Assembly (NCBI GenBank): GCA_003486785.1
Contig: DNFZ01000205.1
Span: forward strand, 1 to 9,290
From: Clostridiales bacterium
Lineage (GTDB): Bacteria; Bacillota; Clostridia; Christensenellales; CAG-138
Reading direction: 5' to 3'
Length of the DNA: 9,290 nucleotides
This document shows positions 5,947 through 9,290 of the stretch, in pieces. A program made the translations under genes and the position numbers. The notes beneath the pieces were generated by a model that saw nothing but the letters and a program-made list of their open reading frames with translations, did no database searches and was not told where the DNA came from. Within the stretch, counting starts at the first letter, position 1; every line of letters starts with the position of its first letter.

Positions 5947-8013
5947 ATGGAAACTCTCGTTCTGTTTGGGGCAATTCTTGTCGCACTTCTGGCATTCGCA
6001 TATGCCGCATGGCTCTACCTTTGGGTCAAGCGTCAACCCTGCGAAAACCGGAAGATCATCAATGCAACCGGGCTCATCCGTGCCGGCGCGCGCACGTTCC
6101 TGCGTAAGGAATACGCCGTTCTGGCCAGATTTGCGGGCGTTGCCGCAGTGCTAATCTTCGTGTTTCTTCCCAAGCCGATTTGGCTGGGCAACTTTGTCCA
6201 CAACGTCTGGATGGTCGTCGCCTACATCTTCGGTACCGTCTTCTCCGCCATCGCGGGTAAGATCGGCCTCGAAGTTGCAACCATCGCCAACGGCCGCTCC
6301 GCCGAAGCCGCCCAAAAGGGCATCGCGCCTTCCTTCATGGCCGGATTTCGCGGCGGCGCAGTCATGGGCATGGCGGTAGTCGGCGCAAGCCTCCTGGGCG
6401 TAACGCTCGTCTATCTGCTCACCAGAGATGCTACCACAGTCCTTGGCTTCAGCTTTGGCGCAAGCTCGCTGGCCCTGTTTGCAAAAGCGGGCGGCGGCAT
6501 CTTCACCAAAACCGCCGACATCAGCGCAGATCTTGTCGGGAAAGTCGAGCTTGGCATTCCGGAAGATGACCCTCGCAACCCCGCCGTCATCGCGGATAAT
6601 GTGGGTGACAACGTTGGCGATGTGGCCGGCATGGGCGCGGACCTCTTCGACTCCAACGTCGCTTCCATGGCTGCGGCGCTCGTCATGGGCAGCGTGCTTG
6701 GCGGAAATAACGTTGACATGGTGTTTACGTTTGCAGCGCTGGGCCTGCTCTCCTCCATCATCGGGGTCATGACCGCACGCATCGGTAGTAAGGGCAGCCC
6801 GACCAAGGCGCTCAACTCCAGCACCTACGTCACCACAGCAGTCTTTGCCGTGCTGACCGCCATTACGACCTACATCTTCCAGTTTCCGTGGAGAATCTGG
6901 GGCGCCAGCATAGTTGGCCTCGCCGTCGGTGTCATCATTGGCCTCACCACGGACTACTTTACGGATGACTCCAAGAAGCCCGTCCACTTTGTGGCGCATG
7001 CAAGCAAAACCGGCCCGGCGTTTACGATTCTTTCCGGCATCTCTTATGGACTGCTGAGCGTCTTTCCGGCCATGATCGGCATCGGCGTTGCGGCATTCAC
7101 TGCTTACAAGCTCTGCGAACCGCTCGGCGGCATCGAGTATTCGCTCTTCGGCATCGCCATGGCAGCTGTCGGCATGCTCTCCATCGTCGGCATGATCGTC
7201 AGCAACGACGCGTACGGCCCTATCGTGGACAACGCGCGCGGCCTTGCTGAAATGGGAGACCTTGGCGAAGAAGTGCTCACCATCACCGACGAGCTCGACT
7301 CCGCAGGCAACACCGTCAAAGCCGTTACAAAAGGCTTTGCTATCGCGGCTGCGGGTCTTACCGTCATCGCGCTGCTCGGCGCTTTCATGAGTGAAGTCAA
7401 CACCGCGGCTGCGGAGCTGGGTGTCGCGGGCATTCAAAACTTCGACATTATGAACCCGATGGTCTTCTTCGGCCTGCTCGTGGGCGCGGCGGTTCCCGCC
7501 GTGTTCTCGGCAATGCTCATGCTCGGCGTCGATCGCAACGCGCAGCGCATGGTCGCGGAAATCCACCGTCAGTTCAACGAGATCGTCGGCCTGAAGGAAG
7601 GTAAAGAGGGCGTGGAGCCGGAATATGACAAGTGCATTGAGATCGCTACCGACGGCGCGCTCAAGGAGCTCGTCCCCGCCGGACTCATGGCCATCATTGC
7701 AACCTTTGTTGTCGGCTTTATCGGTGGTGTGCAGGCAATCGGCGGGTTCCTCTGCGGAAACATCGTCTCCGGCCTGCTATTCGCGCTCTTCATGAGCAAC
7801 TCCGGCGGACTCTGGGATAATGCCAAGAAGTATGTTGAGAGCGGCCACGAAGGCGGCAAGGGCAGCGACGCGCACAAAGCAGCAGTCGTTGGCGACACCG
7901 TCGGCGATCCGTTCAAAGACACCGCTGGGCCTTCGATCAACACGCAGATCACGGTCGTGTCGCTCATGGCATCGCTCATGAGTACGCTGTTCCTCACGAT
8001 CTCGATCTTCTAA
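5947..8013 (+). CDS. hppA: Membrane-bound ion-translocating pyrophosphatase, K+-independent type
   Basis: An inner-membrane pump that hydrolyses PPi and exports H+ (possibly Na+). The 688-aa length and about 16 hydrophobic spans match the family. Active-site motifs are intact: DISADLVGKVE (191-201), ADNVGDNVGD (217-226), VDNARGLAEM (427-436) and GDTVGDPFKDTAGPSIN (649-665). The cation-dependence site reads GNTVKAVT (454-461), with Lys458 and Thr461. Lys here marks K+-independent enzymes, where K+-dependent ones have Ala, so H+ pumping without K+ is expected. The gate segment reads GADLFDSN (230-237), with Asp235 where many bacterial family members carry Glu. The start at 5947 is supported by GGGAG (5934-5938) eight bases upstream. 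The gene follows the decarboxylase subunits after 152 bases with a likely terminator between, so it may have its own promoter, but I see only a weak TATACG near 5903 without a good -35. It is closed by a terminator at 8035. Confidence 0.95.
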   Translation: METLVLFGAILVALLAFAYAAWLYLWVKRQPCENRKIINATGLIRAGARTFLRKEYAVLARFAGVAAVLIFVFLPKPIWLGNFVHNVWMVVAYIFGTVFSAIAGKIGLEVATIANGRSAEAAQKGIAPSFMAGFRGGAVMGMAVVGASLLGVTLVYLLTRDATTVLGFSFGASSLALFAKAGGGIFTKTADISADLVGKVELGIPEDDPRNPAVIADNVGDNVGDVAGMGADLFDSNVASMAAALVMGSVLGGNNVDMVFTFAALGLLSSIIGVMTARIGSKGSPTKALNSSTYVTTAVFAVLTAITTYIFQFPWRIWGASIVGLAVGVIIGLTTDYFTDDSKKPVHFVAHASKTGPAFTILSGISYGLLSVFPAMIGIGVAAFTAYKLCEPLGGIEYSLFGIAMAAVGMLSIVGMIVSNDAYGPIVDNARGLAEMGDLGEEVLTITDELDSAGNTVKAVTKGFAIAAAGLTVIALLGAFMSEVNTAAAELGVAGIQNFDIMNPMVFFGLLVGAAVPAVFSAMLMLGVDRNAQRMVAEIHRQFNEIVGLKEGKEGVEPEYDKCIEIATDGALKELVPAGLMAIIATFVVGFIGGVQAIGGFLCGNIVSGLLFALFMSNSGGLWDNAKKYVESGHEGGKGSDAHKAAVVGDTVGDPFKDTAGPSINTQITVVSLMASLMSTLFLTISIF

Positions 8014-8034
8014 TCATTTGCGGCATAGCCACAG

Positions 8035-8071
8035 AGCGCGCGTTTCCCTGTCCGGGAGTGCGCGCTTTTTT
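8035..8071 (+). terminator. Rho-independent terminator of hppA
   Basis: AGCGCGC (8035-8041) pairs with GCGCGCT (8060-8066). The stem continues through two G-T pairs, one T-A pair and CCC/GGG, with one bulged T, to a five-base loop (TGTCC). Six Ts (8066-8071) follow. It begins 21 bases after the hppA stop. Confidence 0.9.
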
Positions 8072-8532
8072 ACGGGCTTGTCTTTGCTAGAAAGCTTTGA
8101 ATGAAGTAATAGAACCAAAGCGCGAGCGACAGCGCACTCAAGCCGCCTCTTTGTCTGTGTGTTCTGCAAAAATTGAAGGAACGCCTCGCATAAGCATGAT
8201 GCACGAATCAATTCCGCCAAAATCGACAGGACGCCTCCTTCGAGACGTCCTTACGGGCATATGCGGCAATTGCTTTTGATTCCTTCCGGCTTGGAAGCTG
8301 TCACGTTAAAGTAAGAATAATGGCGGTTTATCCAAATCGCCGCGTTTGCCCTGTGATGTATATACTACCAGACAATCATGAACAATGCATCAACGCCCTG
8401 TTACGATTTTGAAACGCATTGTGACGAGCGGCGCAATCTTGCGAGGGGTTCTCATTGCTGGGCTCTTTCATAAGATTCAAACGGTTCAACCGTGAAGCAG
8501 CCGGAGTCGCAAGCCCTAGCAACAGGCGTGTG
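8072..8532. other. Non-coding region with several hairpins
   Basis: Between the hppA terminator and the 3' end of the minus-strand pentapeptide gene no convincing gene is seen. The longest open frame (8097-8279, plus, TTG start) has no ribosome binding site and an unlikely composition. Structure is present: an imperfect direct repeat of 19 bases (8169-8187 and 8219-8237, 15 identities); a 10-bp hairpin with one mismatch and a CTTC loop (8228-8251); a small CTTCC/GGAAG hairpin (8283-8297); and an 8-bp hairpin with an ATCC loop (8322-8341). None is followed by a T run on either strand, so none is a standard terminator. Confidence 0.5.
8169..8237 (+). repeat. Imperfect 19-bp direct repeat pair
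   Basis: 8169-8187 (AAAATTGAAGGAACGCCTC) and 8219-8237 (AAAATCGACAGGACGCCTC) agree at 15 of 19 positions and start 50 bases apart. The second copy forms the left arm of the hairpin at 8228-8251. It may be a degenerate element or protein-binding repeats. Chance similarity cannot be excluded. Confidence 0.35.
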
Positions 8533-9192
8533 TCAGGATCGTTCTGTAACATCTGCAAGAGTCACGCCCGCAAGCAGCTGACCCAGCATCGCCGCTTGCT
8601 CCAGGCTCACGCGCGCGCCGCGCAGCTCGCCACCATTGAGTAAGATACCGCTAAGGTCGCTATCCGAGAGATCTATGCCGGAGAATGACGTTTGAAACAG
8701 CTCCGCACGGGTGAGCAAGCACCGTGCGAACACGGTGGATGAGAGCGTGCAGCCGGAGAGAGAACTGTTGGTTAGATCGCTGTCGATAAACCGCACGTGC
8801 CGCATCTTTGAGCCGGTGAAGTTGCCATAGCGTAGAACACAGCGCTCGAATACCACATCGAGCAAAAACGATTCTATCAACTTAACTCCGAGCAGCTTGC
8901 AGTCAAGCATCTTCGTGCGCTGCAACGTTCCCTTCTGCATCTGCGCGTTGGAGAGGTCGCTCTGCTCAAACTCACAGTCGATAAACGCTGCGCGCGCAAG
9001 GGAGCAACCGGGCAAGCGGCAGCCGACAAAGCGGCACTGCCGGAAGGTCAGTCCCGGATAGGTACCGCCCTCAAGTGAGTGGTTCTCAAACAGGATATGC
9101 TCGACATCCTCCTGCTCCTCACAGGCGAAAGCAAACATCGCCTCGATGTCTTCGCAGCGCGTGAGAGATGTTTGTTGCGGTTGATTTCTCAT
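8533..9192 (-). CDS. Pentapeptide-repeat protein, Qnr/MfpA-like architecture
   Basis: A 219-aa protein made almost wholly of five-residue repeats with Leu/Phe at the central position. From about residue 34 to 195 they run as units such as FRQCR FVGCR LPGCS LARAA FIDCE FEQSD LSNAQ, and later FSGID LSDSD LSGIL. Such repeats fold into a right-handed quadrilateral beta-helix. A non-repeat C-terminal segment, about 195-212 (VSLEQAAMLGQLLAGV), looks like the dimerisation helix of Qnr and MfpA, whose length (about 180-220 aa) also fits. Those proteins mimic B-form DNA and protect DNA gyrase from quinolones or toxins. The same role here is inference from shape, since repeat proteins give unreliable homology. 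There is no signal peptide, so it is cytosolic. The ATG at 9192 is preferred, although no Shine-Dalgarno precedes it. A TTG at 9234 would extend the frame by 14 residues but overlaps promoter-like sequence. The gene is monocistronic in this window and convergent with hppA. Confidence 0.8.
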   Translation of the reverse strand: MRNQPQQTSLTRCEDIEAMFAFACEEQEDVEHILFENHSLEGGTYPGLTFRQCRFVGCRLPGCSLARAAFIDCEFEQSDLSNAQMQKGTLQRTKMLDCKLLGVKLIESFLLDVVFERCVLRYGNFTGSKMRHVRFIDSDLTNSSLSGCTLSSTVFARCLLTRAELFQTSFSGIDLSDSDLSGILLNGGELRGARVSLEQAAMLGQLLAGVTLADVTERS

Positions 9193-9222
9193 AAATCGGA
9201 GTGTAACACACAAATTGCGCGA

Positions 9223-9251
9223 TGTATAGCACAACTCAGGGCGTGATTATA
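9223..9251 (-). promoter_or_regulatory. Candidate promoter of the pentapeptide gene
   Basis: On the minus strand a perfect TATAAT (9246-9251) is followed 17 bases later by TATACA (9223-9228), itself preceded by the extended -10 TGC (9229-9231). Neither has a good -35. The second would start transcription near 9216 and give a leader of about 24 bases. That leader holds the near-palindrome GTGTTACAC and no Shine-Dalgarno. Confidence 0.4.
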
Positions 9252-9290
9252 AACAGCCCGCAAAGCAAACCACCATATTGCTGCTACCGG

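Noticed and set aside
6151..7566. A 471-codon open frame on the minus strand inside hppA
   Set aside because: It lies entirely opposite a gene with intact family motifs. Its translation is rich in His, Asp, Arg and Gly, as expected of the antisense of GC-rich membrane-protein codons, and it has no ribosome binding site.
8228..8251. The 10-bp hairpin as a terminator for either convergent gene
   Set aside because: No T run follows on the plus strand and no A run precedes it for the minus strand. hppA already has a good terminator at 8035.
8097..8279. A 60-codon plus-strand frame after the hppA terminator
   Set aside because: It has a TTG start without Shine-Dalgarno and unremarkable, charged, low-information sequence. 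It also crosses the direct repeats and the 8228-8251 hairpin.

Overview
This GC-rich window looks like chromosomal core-plus-accessory sequence from an anaerobic bacterium, most probably a clostridial member of the Bacillota. The pointers are a GTP-type PEP carboxykinase, membrane subunits of a Na+-pumping decarboxylase, a membrane pyrophosphatase, an OGG1-like glycosylase, and canonical GGAGG-type ribosome binding sites with rho-independent terminators. The assignment is an inference, and no rRNA or other taxonomic marker is present. I see no tRNA, CRISPR array, insertion sequence or phage gene.

Layout. 3-1301 (+): the C-terminal ~70% of GTP-dependent PEP carboxykinase, cut by the left window edge and closed by a perfect 15-bp terminator hairpin. 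1432-2256 (+): an OGG1-type 8-oxoguanine DNA glycosylase, possibly translated from a leaderless mRNA. 2384-3319 (+): a protein with QW-like repeats of the terpenoid-cyclase/prenyltransferase alpha-alpha-toroid type. 3388-4047 (+): an unrecognised protein with one N-terminal membrane anchor. 4048-4498: about 450 bases of mostly non-coding DNA holding a candidate promoter, a strong terminator hairpin, a possible small RNA, a tiny minus-strand reading frame with an excellent Shine-Dalgarno, and the promoter of the next operon. 4499-5623 and 5642-5794 (+): the beta subunit of a Na+-translocating decarboxylase and a 50-aa OadG-like single-span subunit. 5947-8013 (+): a membrane-bound pyrophosphatase with the residue signature of K+-independent enzymes, ended by a terminator. 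8072-8532: intergenic DNA with several hairpins and no convincing gene. 8533-9192 (-): a 219-aa pentapeptide-repeat protein with Qnr/MfpA-like architecture, reading towards the pyrophosphatase.

How it fits together. PEP carboxykinase interconverts oxaloacetate and PEP. The decarboxylase beta/gamma pair turns the free energy of decarboxylating oxaloacetate or a related acid into a Na+ gradient. The pyrophosphatase turns PPi from biosynthesis into an ion gradient. The theme is energy conservation in a fermenter. The biotin carrier and carboxyltransferase subunits that the beta subunit needs are not in the window. I do not see a clearly new multi-gene system. The points most worth a second look are the 4048-4498 region, the possible leaderless start of the glycosylase, the stand-alone beta/mini-gamma pair, the Asp at a gate position of the pyrophosphatase, and the Qnr-like protein.
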